DNA of 64,000 nt from Burkholderiaceae bacterium (GCA_030158305.1 JAOATE010000061.1:48490-112489), one strand, 5' to 3'. Positions 16,996-26,924 are shown, numbered from the stretch's first letter. A program made the numbers and translations. The notes: generated from the sequence alone by a model not told the origin.

Positions 16996-19900
16996 GGCGT
17001 AGCGGATTCTGCACCCGTAGCGGTCGCTACGGGTTTGCTGGCAAAGAATCGCACTCTGAGTCGACCAAACCACTGATCCAGATCATCGACATAGGTAAAC
17101 ACCGCCGGAATCACCAGCAAACTCAAGAGTGTGGAGGTCATCAAGCCACCAATCACGGCAATCGCCATCGGTGAACGAAAGCTTGGATCCGAGCCCCAAC
17201 CAATCGCAATCGGTATCATGCCCGCCGTCATCGCAATCGTGGTCATCACAATGGGCCGCGCACGCTTGTGGCAAGCATCAATCAATGCCTCGGTACGCAA
17301 CATCCCGTGACGCCTGGCCGTAATAGCGTATTCGACGAGCAAGATCGAGTTTTTAGTGACCACGCCCATCAACATCAACAGTCCAATCAACGACGGCATT
17401 GAAAAACTTTTACCCGTCAGCAGCAATCCAACGAACGCGCCGCCGATTGAAAGTGGCAACGCCCCCAGAATCGTGATGGGTTGTAAAAAGTCATGAAATA
17501 ACAGCACCAGGATCATGTAGATACACAAGAGTCCAATCAGCATCGCCAAGCCAAAGCTTGCGAACAATGCCTGCATTTCCTTGGTGTCACCCAACTCGGC
17601 CAACGTGACACCGGGAGGCAAAGCACTCAAGCTCGGCAACGCCATCGCTTCGGCAAACACCTCACCGAGCGGCCGTCCTCCCAACTCCACATCCAAAATC
17701 ACATTTCGACTGCGATTCAGTCGGTCAATCTGAGCCGGGCCGCTATCCATCGTAAAGGTCACGACATTCCCGAGCATCGTGGGACCGTAGCGCCCAGGCA
17801 CCATCAGCCTCTCAAGCGACGCAATATCAGTACGTGTGGCATCAGGAAGCTTGACGCGAATCGGGATCTGTCGCTCGGCGAGATTGAGCTTAGCTAAACC
17901 AACGTCGTAGTCACCACTGGTCGCCACTCGTAAAGTTTCCGCGATGCTTTGTGCCGTCACACCCAGATCGGCCGCGCGCGCAAAATTGGGGCGGACAATC
18001 AATTCTGGCCGAACAAGACTCGCCGACGAGGTCACACCGCCCACACCTTTCAAGGTCCGCAAATCACGCTCAGCAGCTTGCGCAGCTTTACCCAAGGCAA
18101 CCGGATCTTCGCTCTGCAGCACAATTTGCATTTTGACGCCCACATCCTGGGCACCAACGGTGATCCGCACGCCAGGTTCAAGTGCCAACACGCGTCGAAT
18201 ATCTGACTCGACTTCTTGCTGCGTCTTGCTGCGCTCAGAACGATGGTTGAGTGTCACGGTCAGCGTAGCCTTGCGCACCTCAGCCGCCGAACCACGCGCA
18301 AAGACATCGCCCGACACGCCGCCACCGACCGAGCTAAACACGCGCCGAACCTCTGGAACCTGAGAGAGCTTTTGTTTGGCAAGCTCCGCCGCGCGCAAAG
18401 TGTCTTCGAGCGTACTACCCGGGGCGCGCTCGATATTGACCATGGTTTGACCACGATCTGCTGGAGGCACGAAACCTTTGGGTAACAAAGGCACCAGGGC
18501 AAGTGAGCCAACAAAAAATATCAAGGCAAAGATAATCGTGACGAGACGATGGCTCAAACACCATGTCATGAGCTTGATATATCGCTGCATGACCCAGCCA
18601 TCCGGCTTGGGCGCTGCGTGCTTGCCACCCAAGGGCTTCATCAAATAGGCGGACATCATCGGTGTTAATAGCCGCGCCACCACTAGAGACGCCATAATCG
18701 CGAGTACGGCGGTCCAGCCAAACTGTTTAAAAAACTTACCAGGTACGCCGTCCATAAACGCTGTCGGTAAAAAAACGGCAATCAGCGCGAAGGTCGTCGC
18801 GATCACCGCCATACCGATTTCATCAGCGGCATCCATGGCGGCCTGAAAAGGCGTCTTGCCCATTTGCAGGTGACGCGCGATGTTTTCTACCTCGACGATC
18901 GCATCATCGACCAAAATCCCCACCACCAGCGCCAAAGAGGTCAAGGTCACCATGTTGAGCGTAAAGCCAAACAAGTAGATACCAAGAAACGCCGGCAGAA
19001 TCGATAACGGCAGAGCCGCAGCAGATACGATCGTGGCGCGCCAGTCCCGCAAGAAATACCACACGACCAACACTGCCAAGATCGCGCCTTCGTACAACAA
19101 CTTCATTGAGGCATCAAAGTTTTCCTCGGTCATCGCGACGTTGTCGATCTGCTCTGAAAAGGCGACATCCTGATTCGTTGCCCGTAAACCATCAATGATT
19201 TGACGGACGTCACGGGCAACCGTCACCTCATTGGCCCCTTTGCTACGCATAATTTCAAATGCCACAACGGGTTGACCATTGACCAGTGCTAACGAGCGAC
19301 GTTCGGCTGTCGTATCGGTAATGGTCGCGATCTGGTCTAGCCGCACACGACGGCCATCTTGGAGAGACAGATCAATCTTGCCAAGATCTTGAGCGGACTC
19401 AGCTGTCGCAATCGTTCGAACGGCTTGCTCGGCGCCACCGATATCACCTCGACCTCCCGGGGCTTCTTGCTGAATCAACCTTAGACGACGCGAGACATCA
19501 GCAGCCGTGACACCCAGAGCGGTCATCCGTGCAGGATCAAGCTCGACGCGGATCTCTCGGTTTAACCCCCCCATGCGCTTGACGCGGCCCACACCATTGA
19601 CTGTGAGGAGCTGTTTGGCAATGGTGTTGTCGACCAACCAAGATAAGGATTCTTGGTCTAGACGCGTCGAAGTAATCGCGTAGGTCATCAGTGGGCGGCC
19701 TGCCGTGGTCGCCCGCAAAATAGTGGGATCACGCACATCCGCAGGTAAATCCGCCCGCACGCGCGTCACCGCATCCCTGACATCGTTGACCGCTTCCATC
19801 GCATTCTTTTCCAACACGAATTCGACGTTGATGACCACCGTGCCTTCAAGAATTTTGGTGTACATATTCTTGATGCCCTGCAAGGTCGCAATCGAGTTTT

Positions 19901-20102
19901 CGAGTTTGCGTGCCACCTCGGTCTCAAGGGTCGCGGGCGCAGCCCCAGGCAAGCTTGCCTCGACCGTGACCATCGGTAATTCAATGTCAGGAAAGTCCTG
20001 CACTCCGATCGCACGGAAAGACAGTACGCCTGCGATGGACAGCAAAACAAACAACAAAATCGCCGGGATCGGATGCCGAATAGAAAAGGCTGAGAAGTTC
20101 AT
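16974..20102 (-). CDS. RND-family efflux pump inner-membrane transporter (AcrB/MexF-like)
   Basis: Hydrophobe/amphiphile efflux RND transporter of 1042 residues, the normal size for a 12-helix pump with two large periplasmic loops. The proton-relay aspartate pair D399-D400 lies in VVGILVDDAIVEVENIARH in helix 4. The N-terminus NFSAFSIRHPIPAILLFVLL and the QDFPDIELPMVTVEASLPGA segment are standard, as is GVVTKNSILLVEYA in helix 11. It is the last gene of a three-gene operon (outer-membrane protein, adaptor, pump) with 4-base overlap with the adaptor. The exported compounds cannot be deduced. Its 3' end overlaps the converging binding-protein gene by 22 bases. Confidence 0.94.
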   Translation of the reverse strand: MNFSAFSIRHPIPAILLFVLLSIAGVLSFRAIGVQDFPDIELPMVTVEASLPGAAPATLETEVARKLENSIATLQGIKNMYTKILEGTVVINVEFVLEKNAMEAVNDVRDAVTRVRADLPADVRDPTILRATTAGRPLMTYAITSTRLDQESLSWLVDNTIAKQLLTVNGVGRVKRMGGLNREIRVELDPARMTALGVTAADVSRRLRLIQQEAPGGRGDIGGAEQAVRTIATAESAQDLGKIDLSLQDGRRVRLDQIATITDTTAERRSLALVNGQPVVAFEIMRSKGANEVTVARDVRQIIDGLRATNQDVAFSEQIDNVAMTEENFDASMKLLYEGAILAVLVVWYFLRDWRATIVSAAALPLSILPAFLGIYLFGFTLNMVTLTSLALVVGILVDDAIVEVENIARHLQMGKTPFQAAMDAADEIGMAVIATTFALIAVFLPTAFMDGVPGKFFKQFGWTAVLAIMASLVVARLLTPMMSAYLMKPLGGKHAAPKPDGWVMQRYIKLMTWCLSHRLVTIIFALIFFVGSLALVPLLPKGFVPPADRGQTMVNIERAPGSTLEDTLRAAELAKQKLSQVPEVRRVFSSVGGGVSGDVFARGSAAEVRKATLTVTLNHRSERSKTQQEVESDIRRVLALEPGVRITVGAQDVGVKMQIVLQSEDPVALGKAAQAAERDLRTLKGVGGVTSSASLVRPELIVRPNFARAADLGVTAQSIAETLRVATSGDYDVGLAKLNLAERQIPIRVKLPDATRTDIASLERLMVPGRYGPTMLGNVVTFTMDSGPAQIDRLNRSRNVILDVELGGRPLGEVFAEAMALPSLSALPPGVTLAELGDTKEMQALFASFGLAMLIGLLCIYMILVLLFHDFLQPITILGALPLSIGGAFVGLLLTGKSFSMPSLIGLLMLMGVVTKNSILLVEYAITARRHGMLRTEALIDACHKRARPIVMTTIAMTAGMIPIAIGWGSDPSFRSPMAIAVIGGLMTSTLLSLLVIPAVFTYVDDLDQWFGRLRVRFFASKPVATATGAESATPQVDRTV

Positions 20103-21217
20103 GGCCGCTCAACCGAAACCAGATCGCCATTCGTCAAAAAGCCAGCGCCCGACTCAACAATCGTATCCGAGGCAGTCAGTCCCGCCAGTACCTCAATGCG
20201 AGCACCTACGCGGCGCCCAATCTGGACGCGCACTTGCTCGGCGCGCTGATTAGCATCGAGTTTGAACACATAACTAAAACCATCTCTCATCACCACGCAC
20301 TCTTGCGGCACTGTCAAGCCCTGACTGTCCCCGAGGTTAAACACACCAGTTGCGAACATTCCAGCACGAACAGGTGGTTCATCATTCAACGCAATGGGTA
20401 AATCCACATACACGATCGCCGTACGCGCTTGGGCATCTACCGTAGGTCCAATCACGCGAACCTTGCCCACGATGGGGGGTTGGCCTTTGGGCAAGCTGGC
20501 AGGAAACACGTCCACCGGCATGCCTGCTTTGATGCGACTCAGCTCTTCGGACACGACTTCCGCGCGCCACTCCAGACGATTTTGTCGCAACATTTTGAAT
20601 AGCTCAGCGCCCACCGGCACGACCGCGCCGACACTGGCCATACGGGCTGAAATCACCCCATCATCGGGCGCCAACACTTCGGTGAAGGTCAGACGCAGTT
20701 CTTGGGACTGGCGGTGCGCACGCGCCGCCTCGACCCGAGCAGCAGCTGTCTGTTGCGCAGTCAAATACTGACTAATCTGCTGAGCCGACAAGGCCCCTGA
20801 CGTTTTCAGACTGCGCGCGCGCGAGGCATTCGCTTCGGCATCTGCAAGGGCGGCTACCGCCTCGGACTCAAGTGCTTTTTGTACCGCTAAATCCGCCAAC
20901 ACAGTATCTCGGGCAAACACCGCCAGGACTTGTCCTTTTTTGACATGATCCCCGACATTGACCCGAACTTCTGCAATGCGCAGACCCCCAACCTGAGCGC
21001 CCACAGAGGCATCCTGCCAGGCGGCAATGTTGCCATTGGCGCGAATCGTAGCGGGCAACGCCGTCAATAAGGGTTGTGTCACAGAGACAGTTAATGCGGG
21101 ACGTGCAGGACCCGTTTGCGCCGACATCGCCGACATTGGCATCACCGCAGCGGCACCTGTCAGCAGGATCGTCAGGCTTAGCAAAGAGACACGCATTGAA
21201 TTCATCATTGGTTTCAT
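20099..21217 (-). CDS. RND efflux periplasmic adaptor (membrane fusion protein, HlyD/AcrA family)
   Basis: Periplasmic adaptor of 372 residues linking the RND pump to the outer-membrane channel. An N-terminal signal or anchor covers about residues 9-33. The lipoyl half-motif AAWQDASVGAQVGGLRIAEV, a coiled-coil hairpin rich in alanine and glutamate (about residues 95-175) and VLAPDDGVISARMASVGAVV for the second lipoyl half are visible. The beta-barrel and membrane-proximal domains end near LTNGDLVSVERP. It starts on the last base of the outer-membrane gene and overlaps the pump gene by 4 bases. Confidence 0.92.
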   Translation of the reverse strand: MKPMMNSMRVSLLSLTILLTGAAAVMPMSAMSAQTGPARPALTVSVTQPLLTALPATIRANGNIAAWQDASVGAQVGGLRIAEVRVNVGDHVKKGQVLAVFARDTVLADLAVQKALESEAVAALADAEANASRARSLKTSGALSAQQISQYLTAQQTAAARVEAARAHRQSQELRLTFTEVLAPDDGVISARMASVGAVVPVGAELFKMLRQNRLEWRAEVVSEELSRIKAGMPVDVFPASLPKGQPPIVGKVRVIGPTVDAQARTAIVYVDLPIALNDEPPVRAGMFATGVFNLGDSQGLTVPQECVVMRDGFSYVFKLDANQRAEQVRVQIGRRVGARIEVLAGLTASDTIVESGAGFLTNGDLVSVERP

Positions 21218-22689
21218 TATTGGAGCTTGCCTGTCAAAATATCACTTGGGTTTTGTTGCACAGCGCGCGTAACCGAAGCGAGGTCTCGGGCCTCCCAGCC
21301 CCCCCCCACTGCGCGGTAGAGTGCGATATACGCACTCACACGCTCACGTCGAACAATCGCCAAAATGTTGTCTGCGTTCACAGACAATCGTCTTGTTTCT
21401 TCGAGATCCAAAATGCTGGAGAGACCAAATTTGTAGCGATCTTGAGCGGCCTGGAGTGACTCGCGGTAACCTTGGGAGGCTTTCAAACTTTCCGACTCTC
21501 GCTGATTGAGACTATCCAGTCGGACCAGCGCCTCCTCCACTTCTTTGACAGCGCGACGCGCTTGGGTTCTGTAATGCGTCGCCGCAACTTCGTAGGCGAT
21601 TTTGGCAGTTTCAACATTGGCCGCCCGGCGACCGCCATCAAAAATAGGCAGACTGAGCGAAGGACCAATCGACCAAGAGGTCGCGGAGATCGATCCCACG
21701 GCGCTTTCAAAACTCAGCGGTCCGATATTGCCTAACAATGACAAGCGCGGGAAACGTTCTGCTTCGCGCACACCAATATCTGCGCTGGCCGCAGCCAACT
21801 CGCGCTCCGCTGCGGCGACATCTGGTCGCTGCAACAGGACTTGAGCAGGAATGCGATTCACTACAGGCATGGCTGGCTTGGGTAATACCCGAGTGCCTTT
21901 GACTAATTGACTTCTGAGCTCAGGCTCCGGGATAGCAGTCAGCGCGACCAGTGCCTTGATGAGCAGATCACACTCTGCGCGTTGCGCGACTGCACGACTT
22001 TGCCCTTCGGCGGCACTCGCACGCGCCAATGCCGCGACCGCCGGTGACTGAAAGCCTGTTTGTGCCAACTCTTGAGTTAGGCGAGCAGTCTGTGCACGCG
22101 ACTGCGCATCGGCGCGGGCGAGTTGGGAGAGCTGCTCGCAACCCCGAAAGTTCGTGTACAGACTCGCCGTATCGGCTGCGACGGAAATCCGGGCTTCGTG
22201 CCAGTTTGCGACTTGAGCGGCTAAGCGTGCGCGAGCCGCTTCGCTACCGCGCGCCAAGCCACCAAATAAGTCGATTTCCCAACCTGCCTGAAGCTGTGCC
22301 TGAGCGGTCGTCGCCACGATCACAGGCCCACCTAGTTGATAGGTGCCTCGAGAAATGCCACCGGTGGCATTTAAAACAGGTAAGGCGGCGCCGTCGGCTG
22401 TGATCAACAGCGCACGCGATTGCGCAATCCGCAAAGCCGCTTGGGCCATGCTGTTGCTTTGCTTTTGCGACTGCTCAACCAGCTCAATCAGAACTGGATC
22501 TTTAAATTGCGCCCACCACGACACAAGCGTGACCTGTTCGCCCTCGTGGGGCAAAGGCTCTTGCCAAACCTTGGGTTCAGTTTCCCACTGAGTCGATTGT
22601 TGGCGGTCGTAATCCGGACCAAGCGTAATGCATGCCGAGAGCAGCAGCGCCAAAGGTGCCACTAAAATTCTTAAATAAGTCATAAGCAT
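21217..22689 (-). CDS. RND efflux outer-membrane lipoprotein (NodT/OprM family)
   Basis: TolC-like outer-membrane factor of 490 residues. The N-terminus has a lipobox, LLLSAC, with C20 as the lipidated cysteine. ITLGPDYDRQ after it is the classic NodT start (lGPdY). The two OEP repeats are helical and alanine/glutamine-rich; VVNRIPAQVLLQRPDVAAAERELAA is split here into VLLQRPDVAAAERELAAA near residue 285, the conserved 'RPDI' motif, and LSLPIFDGGRRAANVE follows near 350. First gene of the efflux operon, preceded by a 38-base gap after the MFS gene on the same strand. No adjacent regulator is seen. Confidence 0.93.
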   Translation of the reverse strand: MLMTYLRILVAPLALLLSACITLGPDYDRQQSTQWETEPKVWQEPLPHEGEQVTLVSWWAQFKDPVLIELVEQSQKQSNSMAQAALRIAQSRALLITADGAALPVLNATGGISRGTYQLGGPVIVATTAQAQLQAGWEIDLFGGLARGSEAARARLAAQVANWHEARISVAADTASLYTNFRGCEQLSQLARADAQSRAQTARLTQELAQTGFQSPAVAALARASAAEGQSRAVAQRAECDLLIKALVALTAIPEPELRSQLVKGTRVLPKPAMPVVNRIPAQVLLQRPDVAAAERELAAASADIGVREAERFPRLSLLGNIGPLSFESAVGSISATSWSIGPSLSLPIFDGGRRAANVETAKIAYEVAATHYRTQARRAVKEVEEALVRLDSLNQRESESLKASQGYRESLQAAQDRYKFGLSSILDLEETRRLSVNADNILAIVRRERVSAYIALYRAVGGGWEARDLASVTRAVQQNPSDILTGKLQ

Positions 22690-22727
22690 AGATTAACAGA
22701 GCCTAGGGGGGAAAAACCCTTAAAGCC

Positions 22728-23996
22728 TCATACTGCCTGAGCACGCACAGGCACTCCTGGTATCGGTGGTGGCTTGGCAAACCAGAATAAAAAGGTCCCC
22801 GCGCCCGCGATCAGGGCGAGCACCGTAAAGCCTAGGTCGTAATTGCCCGTTGCGTCACCCATAATGCCCGCCAGCAAAGGCCCGGAGACCTGCCCCACCG
22901 CCGTGAGCATCGCCGACAAACCAAGAATCATACCGATGGACTTCCGGCCAAAATAATCTGCTCGAATCGCCTGCATAAATGGCCCCCGGATGCCCCACGC
23001 CAAACCATGAAACACAGCGAAAAGCACCAGCATCACGGGTCCCAAGGCATAAGTGAGCATCAGCATGCCGACCATGTGCATCGTCATACAAACGGCCGCT
23101 ACCCGATTTTTTTGCAATTTGTCGCCGAGCACTCCCCCGAGCAAAACGCCAATGACTTGAAACCCAGTCATCAACGTGATGTAAAAAGCCGCCTGGGCGA
23201 TGGTGTAGCCTAAGGAAATCCGCATATGATTAATGGCATGCGTATTGACGGCCGTCACAATGATCAATGCCACGCCATGACCGGCAGATAGCAACCAAAA
23301 CGCCTTGGTTCTGAGGGCCTGTTTGGCCGTGAACTCTGGCTCAACCTTGCTCTCTGGCTCAACACCCGATACGTCGACAGTGCCGCGCTTTGCGCCCAGA
23401 CCATCGACCGTTTCCCCAAAATCCTCGGGACGACGACGAAAAATACAGGCCAACGGGTAGCCAATCACGATCGCCACCACACCGCAACCAAAAGCGGTCT
23501 CTCGCCAGCCAATACTTTCAATACTCCAGGCGACGATAGGGACAAACATGCCGCCTAGCGCCAGCCCAAGCCCCACCATCGATAGTGCCCGTGCGCGCTT
23601 TTTCTCAAACCACTGAATCACACCCACGTTGAGGGGAAAATAACCGGCCATCGAGGACCCAATCGCAATGACAATCACCGCGCCATAAAAACCCAACAAA
23701 CTGTCAATCTGGCTCAGCAGCATAAAACCGATGCCAAACATAATGACACCAACCTTGATCACCCCGCGTGAACCAAAACGGTCAAGAAACCAGCCCAAGA
23801 TCGGACCAATGACAGCCGCCTCCATTGACATCATGGCCGAAGCACCTGAGACAGAGGTTTTGCTCCATCCTTTGTCTTGTATGAGGACGGCGACATAGGC
23901 TCCGAAAGCCTGATGCAGCATCATCGACTGAATAAACTGCAGCGAGGCCGCAGCAAACACCATTTTCCAGCCGTAAAAAATCTTCTTGCCAAACAC
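22728..23996 (-). CDS. MFS transporter, OFA/monocarboxylate-like
   Basis: Major facilitator protein of 422 residues with about twelve membrane segments. YGWKMVFAAASLQFIQSM at the N-terminus, GWSKTSVSGASAM, and GWFLDRFGSRGVIKVG between helices 2 and 3 place it near the oxalate/formate and monocarboxylate branch. A long charged loop separates the halves (about residues 190-225). It lies upstream of the RND operon on the same strand, so the two could be transcribed together. Substrate is likely a small organic acid, by family only. Confidence 0.87.
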   Translation of the reverse strand: MFGKKIFYGWKMVFAAASLQFIQSMMLHQAFGAYVAVLIQDKGWSKTSVSGASAMMSMEAAVIGPILGWFLDRFGSRGVIKVGVIMFGIGFMLLSQIDSLLGFYGAVIVIAIGSSMAGYFPLNVGVIQWFEKKRARALSMVGLGLALGGMFVPIVAWSIESIGWRETAFGCGVVAIVIGYPLACIFRRRPEDFGETVDGLGAKRGTVDVSGVEPESKVEPEFTAKQALRTKAFWLLSAGHGVALIIVTAVNTHAINHMRISLGYTIAQAAFYITLMTGFQVIGVLLGGVLGDKLQKNRVAAVCMTMHMVGMLMLTYALGPVMLVLFAVFHGLAWGIRGPFMQAIRADYFGRKSIGMILGLSAMLTAVGQVSGPLLAGIMGDATGNYDLGFTVLALIAGAGTFLFWFAKPPPIPGVPVRAQAV

Positions 23997-24024
23997 CGTT
24001 TGTCTCCGGGCGATTACATTTAAA

Positions 24025-24061
24025 TGCCGTTAAGCTCTGGGCTTAAAGGCAGATTTTTTTA
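24025..24061 (+). terminator. Terminator-like hairpin in the divergent region upstream of the DUF1330 gene
   Basis: TGCC-G-TTAAGC (24025-24035) pairs with GCTTAA-A-GGCA (24041-24051) across a TCTGG loop with one G-A mismatch, and seven T's follow. It is oriented to stop plus-strand transcripts, but no plus-strand gene ends just before it. It could be a leader attenuator for the 24172 gene or stop stray antisense transcription. Confidence 0.5.
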
Positions 24062-24171
24062 TATTATTCGTATTGGTATCAACCCTAACATAAAGAGCAT
24101 TCTTTTGCAGAGACGCCTATAGTGTCTTTTCACCTGAATTTGCAACATTCACACACTTTTTAGAGACCATC

Positions 24172-24465
24172 ATGGCAAAAGCATATTGGATCAGTGCCTA
24201 CCGTTCTATTTCTAACCCCGAAGCGCTGGCAGCCTATGCCAAGCTTGCTGGCCCGGCCCTGACGGCTGCTGGCGGAAAATTTTTAGCGCGCAATGAAGCC
24301 GCCGCCGTCAAAGAAGATGGCGTCAAACAGCGCACTGTCCTGATTGAGTTTGAAAGTGTGGATGCAGCCTTGGCCGCCTACAACAGCCCCGCCTACCAAG
24401 AGGCGATTCGTGCACTTGGCACGGGCGCAGCAGAGCGTGATATCCGGATCGTCGAAGGCGTCTAA
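24172..24465 (+). CDS. DUF1330 family protein
   Basis: Small soluble protein of 97 residues with the ferredoxin-like alpha/beta barrel of the DUF1330 group. KAYWISAYRSISNPEALAAYAK and the later VLIEFESVDAALAAYNSPAYQEA are the two conserved family segments. No signal peptide, no metal motif. Family members are related to the dimeric alpha/beta barrel proteins and have no firmly known reaction. It stands alone: divergent from one MFS gene and convergent with another, with a hairpin candidate at its 5' side. Confidence 0.9.
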   Translation: MAKAYWISAYRSISNPEALAAYAKLAGPALTAAGGKFLARNEAAAVKEDGVKQRTVLIEFESVDAALAAYNSPAYQEAIRALGTGAAERDIRIVEGV

Positions 24466-24472
24466 GCGTAAA

Positions 24473-24505
24473 AGCGCCTGCTAGCCATGTTGATTGGCAG
24501 GCGCT
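24473..24505. terminator. Possible convergent terminator between DUF1330 and MFS genes
   Basis: AGCGCCTGC at 24473-24481 and GCAGGCGCT at 24497-24505 are perfect 9-base inverted repeats with a 15-base loop. It overlaps the last codons of the minus-strand MFS gene. There is no clear U-tract, so function as a terminator is uncertain. Confidence 0.4.
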
Positions 24506-25740
24506 GATCTGCACCACAAGGCATTGCGCCACTTGAGTGCAATCGCCAAGGTAGCAATGCCGCCAATCAGCGTATACAAAAAAGTCGTCCATACAAAACC
24601 CAGCGTGTCGATCAACGGACCCGCGATCAACAAGCCAACCGGCAAGCCCCAGATTGCCAAAATCCGCATGCCCATGATCCGGCCGCGATACTGCGGTTCA
24701 GTCGCCCGCAACATCACTGCAGCGATCGGGACCAAGCAAATACTCTGCACGAAACCCGCACACATCAGCAGAGCGACCCCTAGACCAAAATGCGTGGTGG
24801 GTCCAAAGAGCATCAACAGTCCAAACCAAATCCCAGTCGCCGAGAGTAACGCTCGCCCCGTGCCAAGAGAAAAGCGGTTCGATCCTAGCACCAAAGACCC
24901 TAACAAAGCGCCAAAGGCAAAGCTTGCGCTTAACACACCCAAACCTGATTGACCGACCTCGTAAACCGTGCGAGCAATATAGGGCAACAGTCCAAGCGAA
25001 AACGGAAAGGCAAGAAAATTAACCAGAAAAGCAATGCTCATGGTGCCAAGCAAAACGGGCTTACCCCATACGTATGAGAACGCGTGTTGCAAATCAGTAA
25101 AAGGGGATGGTCGAGCAGTATGAGGACTTGTATGGGCAGGTTTACCCGCCACCCCCATTGAAAAACAAAAACTGATCAGATAAAGCAAGGTAATGCAGAT
25201 ATAAACCGGCACCATTCCGAATTGTGCGAAAATTCCAGCACCTACCAGAGCACCTGCCACGCGTGCAGAATCCGACGTCATCCGCGAAATACCCAAGGCA
25301 GAAGTCAGCTGGTCACTCGGTTGCGTCTGCCCGATCAACGCGTAACGCATCATCAAGTCAGAGGGGCGAATCATGCCGACAACGATGGCTACTGCGATGA
25401 CGGTTAAGGGGGTGAGCCAGCCCAAAAAGGCCAGCGTTGCGATCACCATCGCAGCTAGTGCGTATAACCCGCGCGTCACCATAAAAAGAACGCGATAGCC
25501 GACCCGGTCACCTGCGATCCCCAAAAATGGGGAAATCAGAGCACCTGTGTATTGCAAGGCACCGTAAATCACTAGTAAAAGTACAGAGCCCGACTCGACC
25601 AAGACATACCAGCCCAGTACGAGCAACTCCATTTCGAACGCCCATGACGTTGCCAGATCGGCTGTCCACTGATAACGAAAACTGCGCACCTTAAAAGGTG
25701 CGCGAGTGGACTCCACCATGCTGCGAAAAGAACCAGGCAT
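24481..25740 (-). CDS. MFS transporter (EntS/MFS_3 like)
   Basis: Major facilitator of 419 residues. The opening APFKVRSFRYQWTADLATSW is typical of the EntS-like MFS_3 group ('l...FR.lw.g...s.lG'). PFLGIAGDRVGYRVLFMVTR between helices 2 and 3, and RGRIMGMRILAIWGLPVG late in the protein, agree. Relatives export siderophores, macrolides or other small molecules. It ends near the DUF1330 gene and starts 8 bases before the Bug stop, so it probably follows the Bug gene on one transcript. The role in transport of a Bug-bound ligand is not supported by sequence. Confidence 0.86.
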   Translation of the reverse strand: MPGSFRSMVESTRAPFKVRSFRYQWTADLATSWAFEMELLVLGWYVLVESGSVLLLVIYGALQYTGALISPFLGIAGDRVGYRVLFMVTRGLYALAAMVIATLAFLGWLTPLTVIAVAIVVGMIRPSDLMMRYALIGQTQPSDQLTSALGISRMTSDSARVAGALVGAGIFAQFGMVPVYICITLLYLISFCFSMGVAGKPAHTSPHTARPSPFTDLQHAFSYVWGKPVLLGTMSIAFLVNFLAFPFSLGLLPYIARTVYEVGQSGLGVLSASFAFGALLGSLVLGSNRFSLGTGRALLSATGIWFGLLMLFGPTTHFGLGVALLMCAGFVQSICLVPIAAVMLRATEPQYRGRIMGMRILAIWGLPVGLLIAGPLIDTLGFVWTTFLYTLIGGIATLAIALKWRNALWCRSAPANQHG

Positions 25741-25748
25741 ACGAGCGT

Positions 25749-26744
25749 TTATTCAAGCTTGATGTTGCGCTCAGTGACGACTTTTTTCCAGGTTGCAGAC
25801 TCCTTGGCCATAAAATCAGCCAATTCCTGTCTTGTGGTGGGATCTGGCGTCAGACCATGCTTGTTGAGTTGAGCGCGCACTTCAGGGTCGTTGAGCACTT
25901 TGACGATCTCAGTGTTCCAGCGATCAAGGATCGGTGCGGGCGTTTTACCTGGCGCTACGAATGCATACCAGTTGGTTGCGTTGAATTCGGGGAAACCAGA
26001 CTCCGCAATGGTCGGCACCTCAGGCATAAATTCAGTGCGCTTAACACCAGTTGTAGCAATCGCCTTGAGTTTTTTAGCTTGAACATGCTGGATGCTTGTA
26101 GAAGGTGTCGAGTAATAAGAAGTAATGCGACCGCTCAATAAATCAAGCATCGCTGCGCTTCCACCCTTGTAGGGAACGTGCGTCATTTCAACGCCTGCGC
26201 GCTGGGCCAATAACTCACCGGCCAAGTGTGCCGCCGAGCCGACGCCCGTCGAAGCATACGTCAGCTTGCCGGGATCCTTTTTAGCCGCGGCGATAAACTC
26301 AGCCAAGCTATCTATCTTTAAATCTTGCGGGACGACTAAAACATTGGGGAAATTCACACCCATGGTGATCGGTGCAAGGTCCTTGAGCGGATCAATTGTC
26401 ATCTTCATCAGATGGGGTGAAACCGTCATTGGACCAATCGTACCCAGCAACAGTGTCGTGCCGTCGGGCTTGGCATTGGCCACAGCTTGTGTCGCAATCA
26501 CTCCACCCGCTCCTGCACGGTTTTCAACAACGACGGGCTGGCCTAAGTTGGCCGACAAGCTTTTAGCCACAATGCGCGTGGCGGTATCGGTCCCGCCGCC
26601 GGGCACAAACCCCACCACGATCGTGATCGTCTGACCTTTTGGAAACTCTTGAGCCGATACGAATGCAGCAGTGCCGAGCGCACCCAAAGCTAGCGACAGG
26701 CGACAGACCGCGGGCAGCACAGTGGCGAATCGAAATATTTTCAA
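25749..26744 (-). CDS. Bug/TctC-family periplasmic solute-binding protein
   Basis: Bug-family binding protein. I start it at a TTG ending at 26744, preceded by CTGGAG; the upstream in-frame ATG at 26882 would give 46 extra residues with no signal-peptide character. From the TTG it is 331 residues, with a leader ending FVSAQ before EFPKGQTITIVVGFVPGGGTD. Bug motifs VENRAGAGGVIATQAVANAKPDG and THVPYKGGSAAMLDLLSGRI are present (second at about residue 190). No TctAB genes nearby. It lies upstream of an MFS gene (8-base gap). Confidence 0.88.
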   Translation of the reverse strand: MKIFRFATVLPAVCRLSLALGALGTAAFVSAQEFPKGQTITIVVGFVPGGGTDTATRIVAKSLSANLGQPVVVENRAGAGGVIATQAVANAKPDGTTLLLGTIGPMTVSPHLMKMTIDPLKDLAPITMGVNFPNVLVVPQDLKIDSLAEFIAAAKKDPGKLTYASTGVGSAAHLAGELLAQRAGVEMTHVPYKGGSAAMLDLLSGRITSYYSTPSTSIQHVQAKKLKAIATTGVKRTEFMPEVPTIAESGFPEFNATNWYAFVAPGKTPAPILDRWNTEIVKVLNDPEVRAQLNKHGLTPDPTTRQELADFMAKESATWKKVVTERNIKLE

Positions 26745-26924
26745 AATAATCTCCAGAGTTTTTGTTGTGCTTGTTTTTTTAAAAGTAGCACGAAAAGCAT
26801 GACGGGTATGTTCCTTTAAAAATCTGTCTTTGTCCATGCTTTCCGGGCCAAGATTCCATCCATTGAGCTTGTCGTGGCACAAGGCGCGTCAAAACGATAA
26901 GATTGATGCTTACAAGGAGAAAGC

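Noticed and set aside
17944..20253. Several plus-strand open frames opposite the RND pump gene
   Set aside because: They are shadows of the pump's codon use, rich in Arg/Ser/Thr with no domain signature.
22690..22727. G-run and C-run in the gap before the RND operon as a terminator
   Set aside because: The complementarity is only a few bases and no U-tract follows in either direction.
26745..26882. Upstream ATG start for the Bug protein at 25749
   Set aside because: It gives a charged extension ahead of the signal peptide; the TTG at 26744 has a good ribosome site.
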